A stretch of DNA of 64,000 nucleotides, from NCBI RefSeq assembly GCF_003634045.1, contig NZ_RBIM01000010.1:1-64000 (forward strand), in the 5' to 3' direction. Of the stretch, positions 52,640 through 61,901 are shown piece after piece. A program made the position numbers and the translations under genes. Under the pieces are notes generated by a model. The model had not been told where the DNA came from. It was given only the letters and a program-made list of their open reading frames with translations, and made no database searches. Numbering within the stretch: the first letter of the stretch is position 1; every line of letters begins with the position of its first letter. The DNA comes from Maricaulis maris. Lineage in GTDB: Bacteria > Pseudomonadota > Alphaproteobacteria > Caulobacterales > Maricaulaceae.

Positions 52640-53341
52640 TTGGCTCTAAAAGATAGACCTGATCCGGCATGGTCCGGACGCGTAGTTCTCGAGCCAGGGT
52701 GGGCCCTGTTTCGGGGACAGACGGGACACGCGACCTTCCATAAGCACTACGCTGTGCAGATCATGTTTTCGGCCAAAGACGATCGGGTCAAGAGTGCTGG
52801 AACGAAGAGCGCCTCCAAGGGTATGGTGACGATAATTTCCTCAATGGAACCGCACCAGGTCACCTCGTCATCGCATGTGACGGACGTGCTATTCGTCGAC
52901 CCCCTTCGATACCAGCACCTGGCAGAAAGCCACGGTGCCGATGCATTAGCGTGCGCTAATGTCGATAGCTGGATCTCGCATATCAGATCCGCCACCGCAA
53001 AACCCAAAGATTTGCGTCTCGCAGAACTCCTGCGGGAGCTCGACGAAATGGAGGAGCTAGCACCAGGTTATTCAGCTCGTGATGCCGCAAGGCAAATCAA
53101 TCTCTCGTCGTCGCGATTTTCTGCGTTGTTCCGGGCCGAGATGAAACTACCATTTCGACAGTGGGTGCTTTGGTCTCGGTTACAACGGGCGTTGAGCGTC
53201 ATACTTTCGGGAAGCGACCTAACTAGTGCAGCTTATGCAGCAGGGTTTTCAGATTCTGCTCATCTGGCTCGGACGATGAAATCGATGTTCGGCGTGAGCT
53301 TAAGCAAAGGCATCGCTCCGCTAACGCGAATTAGTATCTAG
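52640..53341 (+). CDS. AraC-family transcription regulator
   Basis: A 233-residue regulator. The C-terminal AraC DNA-binding domain has two helix-turn-helix parts: ARDAARQINLSSSRFSALFRAEM (about 145-167) and SGSDLTSAAYAAGFSDSAHLARTMKSMFGVSLS (about 190-222). The N-terminal ~120 residues form a small cupin-like ligand/dimer part with no family assigned. The start is TTG at 52640, with GGAGG 7-11 nt before; an upstream ATG reads into a stop. It is convergent with the desaturase gene, overlapping by 4 bp. Its target is unknown. Confidence 0.82.
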   Translation: MALKDRPDPAWSGRVVLEPGWALFRGQTGHATFHKHYAVQIMFSAKDDRVKSAGTKSASKGMVTIISSMEPHQVTSSSHVTDVLFVDPLRYQHLAESHGADALACANVDSWISHIRSATAKPKDLRLAELLRELDEMEELAPGYSARDAARQINLSSSRFSALFRAEMKLPFRQWVLWSRLQRALSVILSGSDLTSAAYAAGFSDSAHLARTMKSMFGVSLSKGIAPLTRISI

Positions 53342-54192
53342 CGCATCGACTTAAATGGTCGAATAAGCTGACTCCAATAATCGGTAGGGTAGTCTGGCTC
53401 GCCTTCAATGCCGAGATCGTCCGATGTGAAAGTGCGGTTGGGATCAAAAGAAGCTGTGCCGAGCAACCAGTCCCATACCATAGTGAATAGGCCGAAGTTG
53501 ACATCACCTTCACGGGCGGAAATGAGATGATGGAAACGGTGCGCCGGAGCCAGCGCAAGAACGTACTTGAACGGTCCGACACGCACGTCCGCATTTGAGT
53601 GCTGCAACAGGAGCTGTAGCGCGATGGCGACCACTAGCAACCAGGCTACGTCTTGCGGCACACCTAGTAAAATTACAGGAAGCACCCCACACACGCCTTC
53701 TATCAATTGATGAAGCGGATGTTTCATCAGACCGTTAAATCCATACATGCGTTTAACGCTGTGATGAACCGCATGAAATCGCCAAAGCCAATTAATCCGA
53801 TGACTCGCGAAATGAGCCATCGTAATCCCGAAATCAACGATGCCTATCGCCAACAACAACTGCCCCCAAAGCGGCCAGTGACTTGGCCAGACCCCAAAAT
53901 TCGGCAGCAGGGCGGCCAGAAACGGCAAACCCAAGATCGATAAAAAGTTCGCCCCCTCATTGACTACAAAGTGTACTCGGTCTCGCCAACGGTCTTGGTG
54001 AGAGAGGTTCCAATCTGGATTGTAGGGGATGAGTCTTTCGACCAAAAACGAGACGAAGATCACACCGACGATCAAGGCCGCGAGCCAAACATGGTGGCCC
54101 CCCATAGATACAAGGGTTAGAGCCAGGGCGTTGCCACCCAAGAGAACAAAAGGCACAAAACCCAAGCGCAAAACCCAGCGAATTCCATTCAT
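53338..54192 (-). CDS. Sterol desaturase / fatty acid hydroxylase family protein
   Basis: A 284-residue membrane protein of the fatty acid hydroxylase superfamily. Di-iron histidine motifs: MAHFASHRINWLWRFHAVHHS (H-x3-H and H-x2-H-H), HPLHQLIEG, and HRFHHLIS near the C-terminus. About four transmembrane segments surround them. It probably hydroxylates or desaturates a lipid. The ATG at 54192 is preferred over a GTG three codons upstream, though neither has a strong ribosome site. Between it and the RND gene are two perfect inverted repeats. Confidence 0.87.
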   Translation of the reverse strand: MNGIRWVLRLGFVPFVLLGGNALALTLVSMGGHHVWLAALIVGVIFVSFLVERLIPYNPDWNLSHQDRWRDRVHFVVNEGANFLSILGLPFLAALLPNFGVWPSHWPLWGQLLLAIGIVDFGITMAHFASHRINWLWRFHAVHHSVKRMYGFNGLMKHPLHQLIEGVCGVLPVILLGVPQDVAWLLVVAIALQLLLQHSNADVRVGPFKYVLALAPAHRFHHLISAREGDVNFGLFTMVWDWLLGTASFDPNRTFTSDDLGIEGEPDYPTDYWSQLIRPFKSMR

Positions 54193-54292
54193 TTGATACA
54201 CCGTTCAAGGATTGTCGAACGACATAATGGCGAGCGGCGATACCGTTGGCTTGAACGTTTCAACTGACTCCATCGAACCCCGGGCCGAGCCC

Positions 54293-54376
54293 GCGGATCG
54301 TAGCGTTGATACCTTGCTACGATCCGCAGAGCCTGTAGTGCCGGTCCTCGAAATCGAACGTCGTATTGACGTTCGA
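54293..54376. repeat. Two perfect inverted repeats between RND and desaturase genes
   Basis: GCGGATCGTAGC at 54293-54304 pairs perfectly with GCTACGATCCGC at 54316-54327 (11-nt loop). TCGAACGTC at 54354-54362 pairs with GACGTTCGA at 54368-54376 (5-nt loop). Neither is followed by a T-run, so they may be regulatory sites rather than terminators. Confidence 0.75.
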
Positions 54377-54406
54377 TGCACAGCCGCGGAGTACAGTGCC
54401 TTGTCA

Positions 54407-57400
54407 TCAGTCACGAGCGTGCTCTGTCTCCAATACCGAAACATGCCCGCCCGGTTTTGGTGCGAACCACCGATGTAGCGCTGGCAGTACGAGCAAGGTA
54501 AGGACGGTTGACGAAACGAGTCCGCCCATCACAACGGTCGCTAGCGGGCGCTGCACTTCAGCACCTACTCCAGTCGCAAATAGCAATGGCGCCAAACCAA
54601 GCGCTGTCGTGAGCGCTGTCATCAGCACCGGCCTTGCTCTCAGTCCTGCCGCTTCAATAGCGAGCGCATTGTGGTCGCGGCCTTGCCGCGCGAAGTCGTC
54701 CATAAAGCTGACGAGCACCATTCCGTTACCAAGGGCGATACCGAAAAGCGCAATAAACCCGACCGTGGCTGGCACCGAGACTGGTAATCCTGTTAGCCAC
54801 AAAGCGAGGGCGCCACCGGTCAACGCGAGAGGAATGTTCAGCAGGATCAATATCGCTGACTTGAGCCTCCCAAATGCGAGTAACAGGATGAGAAGAACTA
54901 TTCCCAACGTAATCGGTATCACCACGGCGAAGCGGGCATTGGCCTGTTGTTGCAGTTCAAACTGGCCACCCCATTCGACACGATAACCAGGCGGAAGGTC
55001 TAGCTGACTGGAGGTCGCCGCTTGCGCATCGGCAACAAAGGAGCCGATATCGCGCCCGCGAACATTGAGCTGCACCGTTATGAAACGCTCCCCATTTTCG
55101 CGCGTTATCTGACGAGGACCGACAACAGTTCTTATCGAGGCGACACTTGAAAGCGGCACCCGAGCACCACTCTCGCTTTCTAGGATAAGTCGGCCAATCG
55201 CCTGCGCATTGTCACGCCGGTTTTCGTCAAATCTGACGACCACTGGAAACTGGCGAACCCCTTCAAAGAGGACGCCGGCTTCCGCCCCGCCGACGGACGC
55301 GCTCAGCGTATCAAGGGCTTCCTCCACTGAAAGACCATATCGGCCTAAGGCCGCGCGATCGACCGAGACGACTAACTGTGGCGCGCCGGTGATCTGATCA
55401 GCCTGCACATCACTCGCCCCGCTGACACGTTGAAGAATTGATTGTAGTTCCTGCGAACCTTCCAACAGCACATCCATGTCAGGACCGAAAATTTTTACCG
55501 CGAGCTGAGCTTTCGTGCCGGTTAGAAGTTCATCAACCGACATCGCGATCGGTTGCCCGATGTTCACTCTGATTCCCGGAAAGGACTCCAGATCTTCGGA
55601 TATTTCTGCACGCAGGTCGGTCGGTGTGAGGCCGGGTCGCCACTCTGACCTTGGCTTCAAAGCGACAAAGGCCTCAATACTGTTTACCGGGTCAGCGTGA
55701 GCCCCGACCTCGCCTCGGCCAATTCGACTAACAATGGAGTCAATCTCAGGGAACGCCGCCAGCAATCGACGTTCAAGTCGTGTTGATGTCTCGCGCCCCT
55801 CGGTGAGCGATATTGATGGAGCCATAGAGACCCGAAGTAAGATATCACCTTCTTCGAGAGCGGGTGTGAACTCCGAGCCCAATCTTGAGCCCGCCAACCC
55901 TCCGATGACCAAAAGTCCAAGCGCTAACGCAACCGCAGCAAGGCGTGCGCGGACGAACACGCTTGCGACAGACTTGACCACGCCGGCGATTGCGCCCTCG
56001 CCAGACGTATTGTGTTTGGGTGGCTTGATTAAGCCAAAGGCCATGGCGGGCGCGACTAGCGCGGCGTAGAGGAGCGATCCTGTCATGGCAAGGGCGGCAG
56101 ACGCAGCAAGCGGCCGGAAAGTCTTACCCTCAACACCTTCCAGCGAAAATAGAGGCAGAAACACAATAATCACGACTGCGACGGCTGCGATTAGCGGAGC
56201 GATAACTTCCGCGGTCGATTTGGCGACCACATCGCGAGCGTCCTCGCCATTCCGCCGTTCCCGGAAACCTCGGTCGACATTTTCGGCAATGACGATAGCG
56301 CCATCAACCATCATACCGATGGCGATGGCGACACCTCCCAAAGACATTAAATTTGCGCTAATGCCCAACACGCTCATCGAGATGAAGGCGAAGCCAACCG
56401 AGAATGGAATTGACAAGACCACCACTAGGCTAGGTCGCCAGCCACCGAGGAAGATAAACACGACAACTGCGACCAGTAGAGCACCTTGCCAGAGCGCGGT
56501 CGTGACGGTCGAGGCCGCCCGTCTAACCAGTGTACCCTGATCGTAATATGGAACGGCGCGTACGCCTTCTGGCAGGGATGCATTGATCTCATCGAAGCGC
56601 GCGTGTGTGCGCTCAATCACATCAGACGTGTTCGTACCATAGAGTTTAAGAACGAGGCCGGCGACCGTCTCGCCATTGCCGTTGGCAGTCGCGAGCCCTT
56701 GGCGCGTACCACCGCCAATAACGACCTCTCCAAGATCGCTCACTCTGATCGAACGACCGTTGACCGTGCTAACCGGCGTTTCTGCGAGGTCGGAAACCGA
56801 TCGTGCCAAGCCGACACCACGCACGGTGTATTGTTCCGCGCCTACTTCGATGAATTGCGCACCGGTCGTGCGATTTGCGCTTTCTAGAGCACCGATTACA
56901 TCTGCCACCTCTAAATCATAGGCGATCAGAAGATCGGGATTGAGACGAACTTGGTATTGCTTTTCGAAACCGCCAAGCGCTAGCACTTCGGTCACGCCTT
57001 CGACGGATTGAAGAGGGTACTTAATCATCCAGTCGGTGATTTCGCGGAGTTCGGTCAGATCATAGGCGCCAGTCTCATCGACGACGCGAAAGTACATGAT
57101 GATGCCTAGTCCGCTCGAAATGGGCCCGAGCTGGGGCGTCCCGAAACCATCTGGGATGGCTTCGCTGGCCTCTGGTAATCGCTCGCCTACGACCTGGCGT
57201 GCGAAGTACACATCCGTGCCATCCTCGAAATAGATGTTTACAATGGAGAGACCGAAATTTGAGACCGATCGGATTTCCTCGACATCTGGAAGACCGGACA
57301 TCGCGGTTTCGACTGGGAAGGTTACATAGCGTTCGACTTCTTCTGGAGAGAGCCCTTCGGTTTCGGTGAACACCTGAACCAGCGAGGGTGAAGGATCGGG

Positions 57401-57514
57401 AAACGCATCAACTGGAAGCGCACGAAAGGCAAACAGCCCCCCTACGGTGAGGGTTAGGGCCGCGATGGCGGCTAGCAGCCGGCCGCCGGCAAGGCGGTGC
57501 ATTAAGTTTTGCAT
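54407..57514 (-). CDS. Heavy-metal efflux RND permease (CzcA/CusA-like)
   Basis: The 1035-residue inner-membrane proton antiporter of a tripartite metal pump. RND layout: first helix at N-terminus (LLAAIAALTLTVGGLFAF), two large periplasmic domains, about 12 transmembrane helices. TM4 has GGVAIAIGMMVDGAIVIAEN; the family acidic triad keeps the second Asp and Glu, but the first acidic position (Asp402 of CzcA) reads Ala, as in CusA. IGQPIAMSVDELLTGTKAQLAVKIFGPD is CzcA-family-like. So the metal (Cu/Ag or Zn/Co/Cd) is not decided. It is the last gene of a small protein-outer membrane-adaptor-permease operon. Confidence 0.92.
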   Translation of the reverse strand: MQNLMHRLAGGRLLAAIAALTLTVGGLFAFRALPVDAFPDPSPSLVQVFTETEGLSPEEVERYVTFPVETAMSGLPDVEEIRSVSNFGLSIVNIYFEDGTDVYFARQVVGERLPEASEAIPDGFGTPQLGPISSGLGIIMYFRVVDETGAYDLTELREITDWMIKYPLQSVEGVTEVLALGGFEKQYQVRLNPDLLIAYDLEVADVIGALESANRTTGAQFIEVGAEQYTVRGVGLARSVSDLAETPVSTVNGRSIRVSDLGEVVIGGGTRQGLATANGNGETVAGLVLKLYGTNTSDVIERTHARFDEINASLPEGVRAVPYYDQGTLVRRAASTVTTALWQGALLVAVVVFIFLGGWRPSLVVVLSIPFSVGFAFISMSVLGISANLMSLGGVAIAIGMMVDGAIVIAENVDRGFRERRNGEDARDVVAKSTAEVIAPLIAAVAVVIIVFLPLFSLEGVEGKTFRPLAASAALAMTGSLLYAALVAPAMAFGLIKPPKHNTSGEGAIAGVVKSVASVFVRARLAAVALALGLLVIGGLAGSRLGSEFTPALEEGDILLRVSMAPSISLTEGRETSTRLERRLLAAFPEIDSIVSRIGRGEVGAHADPVNSIEAFVALKPRSEWRPGLTPTDLRAEISEDLESFPGIRVNIGQPIAMSVDELLTGTKAQLAVKIFGPDMDVLLEGSQELQSILQRVSGASDVQADQITGAPQLVVSVDRAALGRYGLSVEEALDTLSASVGGAEAGVLFEGVRQFPVVVRFDENRRDNAQAIGRLILESESGARVPLSSVASIRTVVGPRQITRENGERFITVQLNVRGRDIGSFVADAQAATSSQLDLPPGYRVEWGGQFELQQQANARFAVVIPITLGIVLLILLLAFGRLKSAILILLNIPLALTGGALALWLTGLPVSVPATVGFIALFGIALGNGMVLVSFMDDFARQGRDHNALAIEAAGLRARPVLMTALTTALGLAPLLFATGVGAEVQRPLATVVMGGLVSSTVLTLLVLPALHRWFAPKPGGHVSVLETEHARD

Positions 57515-57526
57515 ATCTCTAACTTC

Positions 57527-58726
57527 CTAGTCGTCATCATCACCGAAGGAGTCTCTTTCGAGATGTGCTTTGAGCGTGAATGCACCCTCTGACACGTAGA
57601 ACTCTCCTTCATCGAGGCCAGACAGGATCACGGTCTGGTTGCCGGATTCAGTTCCCGGCTCCACGGTCCGCGGCGCAAATCCGTCATCAGTTGGAACGAA
57701 CAGACTCGTTCGACCCGCAACTTCAACGATGGCCGCCGATGGCACTTGGAGGCGGCTCTCGTCGGCCCCGGTTGCAATCTCAGCCGTTGCGAACTGACCG
57801 GGGCGCATCCGCCGGTCAGAATTGTCCACAACCATGCGGGCGGTCGCCATGCGCGAGGTTTCGTCTATCGTCGGCAAAACGGTCGAAATCACACCTTCTG
57901 CTAACTGAGCCCCCGTTTCTGACCGAAGGACGACGGCCATGCCGGCTTCAACGATTGCTGCGTCCTGCGTGTAGACCGCTATGTCAGCCCATAGGACGCT
58001 GTCATCAACAATGGTGAAGAGAGCTGGGGCGCTTGCGTCTTCTGCCGATACTGCTGCGCCAAGGATTGCTGTTCGGCGCGCAACCACACCGCCGATGGGA
58101 GCCCGAAGGCGGGCCTGGGCGAGTGTTAGGTCGGGCGCATCGCCGAGAGATGCGAGCTCACTGCGAGGAACGCCCACAGCAATGAGCTTGTTCTCAACGC
58201 CTTCGCGTGCGGCGCTGGCCGCGATGAGCGCAGCGCGGGCAGCCTGCAGGTCAGCCTCGGGTGTAATTCGCTCTGCAAAAAGCGTTTCCTCACGTGCCAG
58301 GGCTTGCTGGGCAAGGTTTTCGGAAGTGGCGGCTGTCAGAAACTCAGCCTTCAGGTCGGCGAGTTCACGACTGGAGAGGATTGCCAGCGATTCATTGGGA
58401 GAGACGAGATCGCCTTCGGTCGCTGTAATTTGGATGATCCGCCCGCTCACTTGCGGTGAGACTGCGGCGACGCGATCTGCATCAAACCTCAACTCGGCCG
58501 GGAGAGAGAGAAACTGTCTCAGGGGAGTACGTGTCGCGCGCGCGGTCACAATGCCAGCCTCTGACGCCACCTCCGGGCTTAACTCAACTTGGGCAGATTG
58601 TTCGCCATCATCGTGATCCACTTCCGTTGCGGAGGAACGATCCGAGTCTCGGTCCCCACCATTGCCACAAGCGGTAATGGCCAAAGTAGCGGCGATGACC
58701 GCGAATAGATGCGGTTTACCAATCAT
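57527..58726 (-). CDS. Periplasmic adaptor of metal RND pump (membrane fusion protein)
   Basis: A 399-residue MFP/HlyD-like adaptor. N-terminal lipobox (ATLAITACG, Cys about 20) means membrane anchoring. A His/Asp-rich patch follows (EVDHDDGEQ), then beta-barrel, lipoyl and coiled-coil hairpin segments (AVSPQVSGRIIQITATEGDLVSPNESLAIL; DLKAEFLTAATSENLAQQALAREETLF). It links permease and outer-membrane channel. Its start overlaps the stop of the outer-membrane gene by 4 bp. 12 bp separate it from the permease start. Confidence 0.92.
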   Translation of the reverse strand: MIGKPHLFAVIAATLAITACGNGGDRDSDRSSATEVDHDDGEQSAQVELSPEVASEAGIVTARATRTPLRQFLSLPAELRFDADRVAAVSPQVSGRIIQITATEGDLVSPNESLAILSSRELADLKAEFLTAATSENLAQQALAREETLFAERITPEADLQAARAALIAASAAREGVENKLIAVGVPRSELASLGDAPDLTLAQARLRAPIGGVVARRTAILGAAVSAEDASAPALFTIVDDSVLWADIAVYTQDAAIVEAGMAVVLRSETGAQLAEGVISTVLPTIDETSRMATARMVVDNSDRRMRPGQFATAEIATGADESRLQVPSAAIVEVAGRTSLFVPTDDGFAPRTVEPGTESGNQTVILSGLDEGEFYVSEGAFTLKAHLERDSFGDDDD

Positions 58727-60009
58727 CGGATATCTCCATCAAAGGGGGCTGCCCCAATCAGAGCTCGCAGACGCAGCTCTGCGCTCTGCAAGGCAAACTC
58801 TGCATCAATCACAGCGAGTTGGGCGCTCAACAGGGCCGCGCGGGCATTTAGGGTGGCGGTGAGATCGAAACGACCAATCTGATAGCCACGCGAGGCCGCC
58901 TCGTAGGCCTCCGTCGCCGCGGGCAGCGTATCGTGTTTTAGGATTTGCAATCGGCTTTGTGCCGTGCGTTGAGCCGCAGCTGCAGCCCGTTGCTGGGCTA
59001 ACAAGCGTTGTTCGGTAACTGCTCGATTGAGTGTGGCGGCATCGCTCCGGATCGCCGACGCTCGCGCAGCATCCCGCCCGCGATCGAAGATTGGGAGCGG
59101 CAGGCTAACACCCGCGACGAAAGCCTCATCGCCGGTCTCTTCAAACCGCCGGATTCCTGCCGATACGCTTATGTCTGGGATGATGGCGCTTCGGGCAAAG
59201 CTGGTTTCGGCCTGTCGGACACGAACGGCTGCATCTGCTGCATTTAGCGCAGGGTGTGTCACGTCTGCTTCGACTTCCGCGATGGTGGAATTAAAGCTCA
59301 CTCCCATCGGTGCTGAGAATGTGGGCTCGGCACTGCCCCACAGGAGAGCAAGCGCGTATCTGCGGCGATCAATACCTGCCTGCGCCGTTTCGACAGACGC
59401 GCGCAAAGCGGTCGCGTCCGCCCGCGCCCGCGAGAGCTCCGGTGGTGCCGCAGCGCCCGCATCGACTCGGCGCGCCACAATGCTCACCAGTTCATCCGCT
59501 AGATCCGCACTTTCTTCTGCAAGGTTTCGTAATTGGACGGCTGCCACCAACTCAGCAAAGACGATCGCGGCCTCTAGTTCAGTCTCCCTCAGGATAACCG
59601 CGCATTCCGCGCTGGCGAGCGCCTGGCGAGCCCGCGCAGCTCGTTCCTCGAGCGCTCGCTTCCCTCCAAGACGGAGCGTTTGTTCTAATGCGAATGTTGA
59701 TTCAGTTTGATCAAAACCCGACAACGCGTTGCTGCCCGCAAAATTCTCCAGTTCGAGCGATAGGGTCGGGTTGAGCCGCCGCCCGGCTTGGTCCGCCTCT
59801 GCACCGAGGGCGCGGGCCTCCAATCCGGCCGCGCGAACAGCAGGCGAGGCGTGGCGAACTTCTGAAAGTACGGTGAAAAGTGTTAGGGGCCTTCCCGGCG
59901 AAATTTGTGGCGAACCGCCAATCCGTCCATCGCAAGGTGAGGCCAGCGCGCCTTCGGTCAATGCGGCGAGCGCCAGGGCTGCGGTAGCGCCCTTTAGAAA
60001 AAATGACAT
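58723..60009 (-). CDS. TolC-family outer-membrane channel of metal efflux pump
   Basis: A 428-residue outer-membrane efflux protein (CzcC-like). It has a signal peptide (MSFFLKGATAALALAALTEGALA) and the repeated long helical hairpins of TolC-type proteins (LNPTLSLELENF; GGKRALEERAARARQALAS; GVSLPLPIFDRGRDAARA). The last is the family's conserved PLPIFDRG motif. It is the first of the three pump genes; the small Cys protein is upstream by 68 bp. Together they export metals from cytoplasm/periplasm out of the cell. Confidence 0.92.
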   Translation of the reverse strand: MSFFLKGATAALALAALTEGALASPCDGRIGGSPQISPGRPLTLFTVLSEVRHASPAVRAAGLEARALGAEADQAGRRLNPTLSLELENFAGSNALSGFDQTESTFALEQTLRLGGKRALEERAARARQALASAECAVILRETELEAAIVFAELVAAVQLRNLAEESADLADELVSIVARRVDAGAAAPPELSRARADATALRASVETAQAGIDRRRYALALLWGSAEPTFSAPMGVSFNSTIAEVEADVTHPALNAADAAVRVRQAETSFARSAIIPDISVSAGIRRFEETGDEAFVAGVSLPLPIFDRGRDAARASAIRSDAATLNRAVTEQRLLAQQRAAAAAQRTAQSRLQILKHDTLPAATEAYEAASRGYQIGRFDLTATLNARAALLSAQLAVIDAEFALQSAELRLRALIGAAPFDGDIR

Positions 60010-60077
60010 GTTGTATGCTCCTCAAGCGGATCCAGCTAAAGCGTGCCCGCAAGTGCGGACCGATGTTCTGCTAAGGA

Positions 60078-60413
60078 TCAGGCTCGAGGGGGACGATAGA
60101 GACTGCCGATCGGTCGAGATCGCAAACTGTCGACTGGCTGCGGTCTAGCTGAGGGCGCGCCACTCGGTGCCAAACCTGCCTCGTATGATACTTGTCGCGT
60201 TTTGAACGCGTGACAGGGGCCGCAATTTTTCCCACGGTCTTCGTGTTCTCCCCGACCTTCGTCCCGCTGCTCGGCGCTGTTCGCCTCTTGGCCAATCACG
60301 CAAGCGATAGCGAACTTGTCGTCACATAGCTGGGCATCAGCTATGTGCGCCAACAAAAACGCGCAGGCCACGAGAAGTGAGGCTGCAAGTTTTAGCGTCA
60401 GGCCGATCGGCAA
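60078..60413 (-). CDS. Small exported Cys/His-containing protein (pump operon)
   Basis: A 111-residue protein with an N-terminal signal sequence (LTLKLAASLLVACAFLLAHIADA), then a charged region (EQRDEGRGEHEDRGK) and a C-G-P-C-H motif. The acid/His run and CxxCH may bind metal. Small metal-binding proteins often precede Czc/Cus pumps, but no family is assigned here. It should be co-transcribed with the pump genes. The region 60414-60651 beyond its start shows no gene. Confidence 0.6.
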   Translation of the reverse strand: MPIGLTLKLAASLLVACAFLLAHIADAQLCDDKFAIACVIGQEANSAEQRDEGRGEHEDRGKNCGPCHAFKTRQVSYEAGLAPSGAPSARPQPVDSLRSRPIGSLYRPPRA

Positions 60414-60651
60414 GAGTATATTGGTCGATGCCGCTATGATTTCGCCTCTACTCAGTTATCCAACACCCAATTTGGTGAGCAAAATGGATTCGTTCAGATT
60501 GAACTACGAAAAGCCTTACTTCCTATAGCGGCTGTAGAAGCAAGCGGTTTTCGAATTTTTTTACATTGTCTCAATCGTGGCGGCTGCCAATTCACTAGAG
60601 GCAGGTTGATTGCAGACCCTTGTTCTTGAGTGACGCGCACATACTCGCTAA

Positions 60652-61563
60652 CTACCGGACCCGACCATCATCATCACGATCGCGTTCACGCTGACGGCGC
60701 AGCCGTCGCTCGATCTCACTCAATTCGTCCCGGTCAAGAGCGTCTTGACGATCGAAGCCACCGGATTTCTTCCGCTGCGCCTCATGGCTCTTCCAGTCCC
60801 CGAAGCGCGCTTCGAGCATCGCTAGACGATGCTTCTTGCCGCCGACTTGGGAGAGCTTGGCGAAGCCCTTCCCATCGCTGAAGATCAATCCTTGGCCCTT
60901 GCCATGGATACCGAGCCCGCGCTCGGAAACCCGATCTTCAAGATCATTCCATGAGGATGCCTCATCGAAGTGCGGCCGAATGAACTGGCGCAACTCACCG
61001 ATCTTATCTTTGCCCCAGGCGACAAGCGCGTTGACGTCAAACCCGCCTTCAGCCCGCTTCTTCAAACGCTCCCCAAAGCTCAACACACGGGAGAGCCGTC
61101 CAGGCACCTGCTGTAAGCCTAACTCCCTCTCTTGGGTTTTGAGAGAGCGTTCAAGGCGGGTCTTGTAGCGCCACTTCGGCCAGGCCTTACCGGTTTCCGG
61201 ATGCACCCGATTGACCAGAACATGGAGATGCGGGTGTTCGGTGTCATTGTGACAAACGATCACCGACTGATGCTCCGACAAACCGAGATCTGAGAGCGTT
61301 CGATCTGCAACGCCCGCCATGGCGTCCGGCTCGAGCTGCTCGTCGACTGGCCAACTGACAGAAAAATGAAAGACGGGATCTTGAACCCGTCGCGACATCC
61401 GCGCCGTGGCACGCATCATCGCAGGATAGGTGTCCGGATCGGTTGTCGGCAGATTGCGCGCCTCTGCCCATTCGACCCGCTCAGGTCGATCGCCACGCTG
61501 CCCCGTGGCGAGATATCGGGCAAGGCCGCCAAAGCCGGTTCCGGTCTGAGCTTCTCCGATCAC
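60652..61563 (-). CDS. Relaxase (MobA/VirD2-like)
   Basis: A relaxase-like protein of about 303 residues. The metal-binding histidine motif is NDTEHPHLHVLVNRVHP (about residue 106-122) preceded by SVIVCH; this is the MOBP/MobA-VirD2 third motif. An N-terminal Tyr (RYLATGQRG, about residue 14) could be the nicking residue. The start is uncertain; GTG at 61563, just after the mobC stop, is preferred. The C-terminal tail is Arg/Asp-rich. It would nick oriT in trans with MobC; no type IV secretion genes are in the window, so the element is mobilisable rather than self-transmitting. Confidence 0.85.
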   Translation of the reverse strand: MIGEAQTGTGFGGLARYLATGQRGDRPERVEWAEARNLPTTDPDTYPAMMRATARMSRRVQDPVFHFSVSWPVDEQLEPDAMAGVADRTLSDLGLSEHQSVIVCHNDTEHPHLHVLVNRVHPETGKAWPKWRYKTRLERSLKTQERELGLQQVPGRLSRVLSFGERLKKRAEGGFDVNALVAWGKDKIGELRQFIRPHFDEASSWNDLEDRVSERGLGIHGKGQGLIFSDGKGFAKLSQVGGKKHRLAMLEARFGDWKSHEAQRKKSGGFDRQDALDRDELSEIERRLRRQRERDRDDDGRVR

Positions 61564-61571
61564 AAGAAAGC

Positions 61572-61901
61572 TCAGCCGAGCCGGCGCACAGCGGACAGGA
61601 CAGCGTCCAGGGTTGCGTGTACCGCGGGAGCGGATACCACGAAGCCGGCGTTGGCCTGCTTTGCGAGCTGATTGAGATTGTTCCCAATCGAGGTCAGCTG
61701 GCGAATGGCATCCGCTGTGACGCGTGCAGGTTTCGCTTGGGGACGGGCCCCGAGCGCACATGCACGCACGAAGGCCGCACGGGTCTGATCGCAAGTCTCC
61801 GCCGCTTCGTTTATGGCCGCCAACTCAGTTGGCGTGACATAGACGTCGATCCGCTCGGATCGAACCTCGGCGCGTGACTTTCGATGACCCTTTGGCGGCA
61901 T
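61572..61901 (-). CDS. mobC: MobC-like plasmid mobilisation relaxosome protein
   Basis: A 109-residue protein matching the MobC family. The N-terminus (KGHRKSRAEVRSERIDVYVTPTELAAI) is a ribbon-helix-helix-like DNA-binding part, and LTSIGNNLNQLAKQANAG is the family's conserved core. MobC aids opening of oriT for the relaxase. The ATG at 61901 follows AGGAGGG. It is directly upstream of the relaxase; the oriT-like region lies before its start. Confidence 0.88.
   Translation of the reverse strand: MPPKGHRKSRAEVRSERIDVYVTPTELAAINEAAETCDQTRAAFVRACALGARPQAKPARVTADAIRQLTSIGNNLNQLAKQANAGFVVSAPAVHATLDAVLSAVRRLG

Noticed and set aside
54407-57514. Assigning the pump to copper/silver or zinc/cobalt/cadmium
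   Set aside because: TM4 resembles CusA but other parts resemble CzcA; evidence conflicts, so no specific symbol was given.
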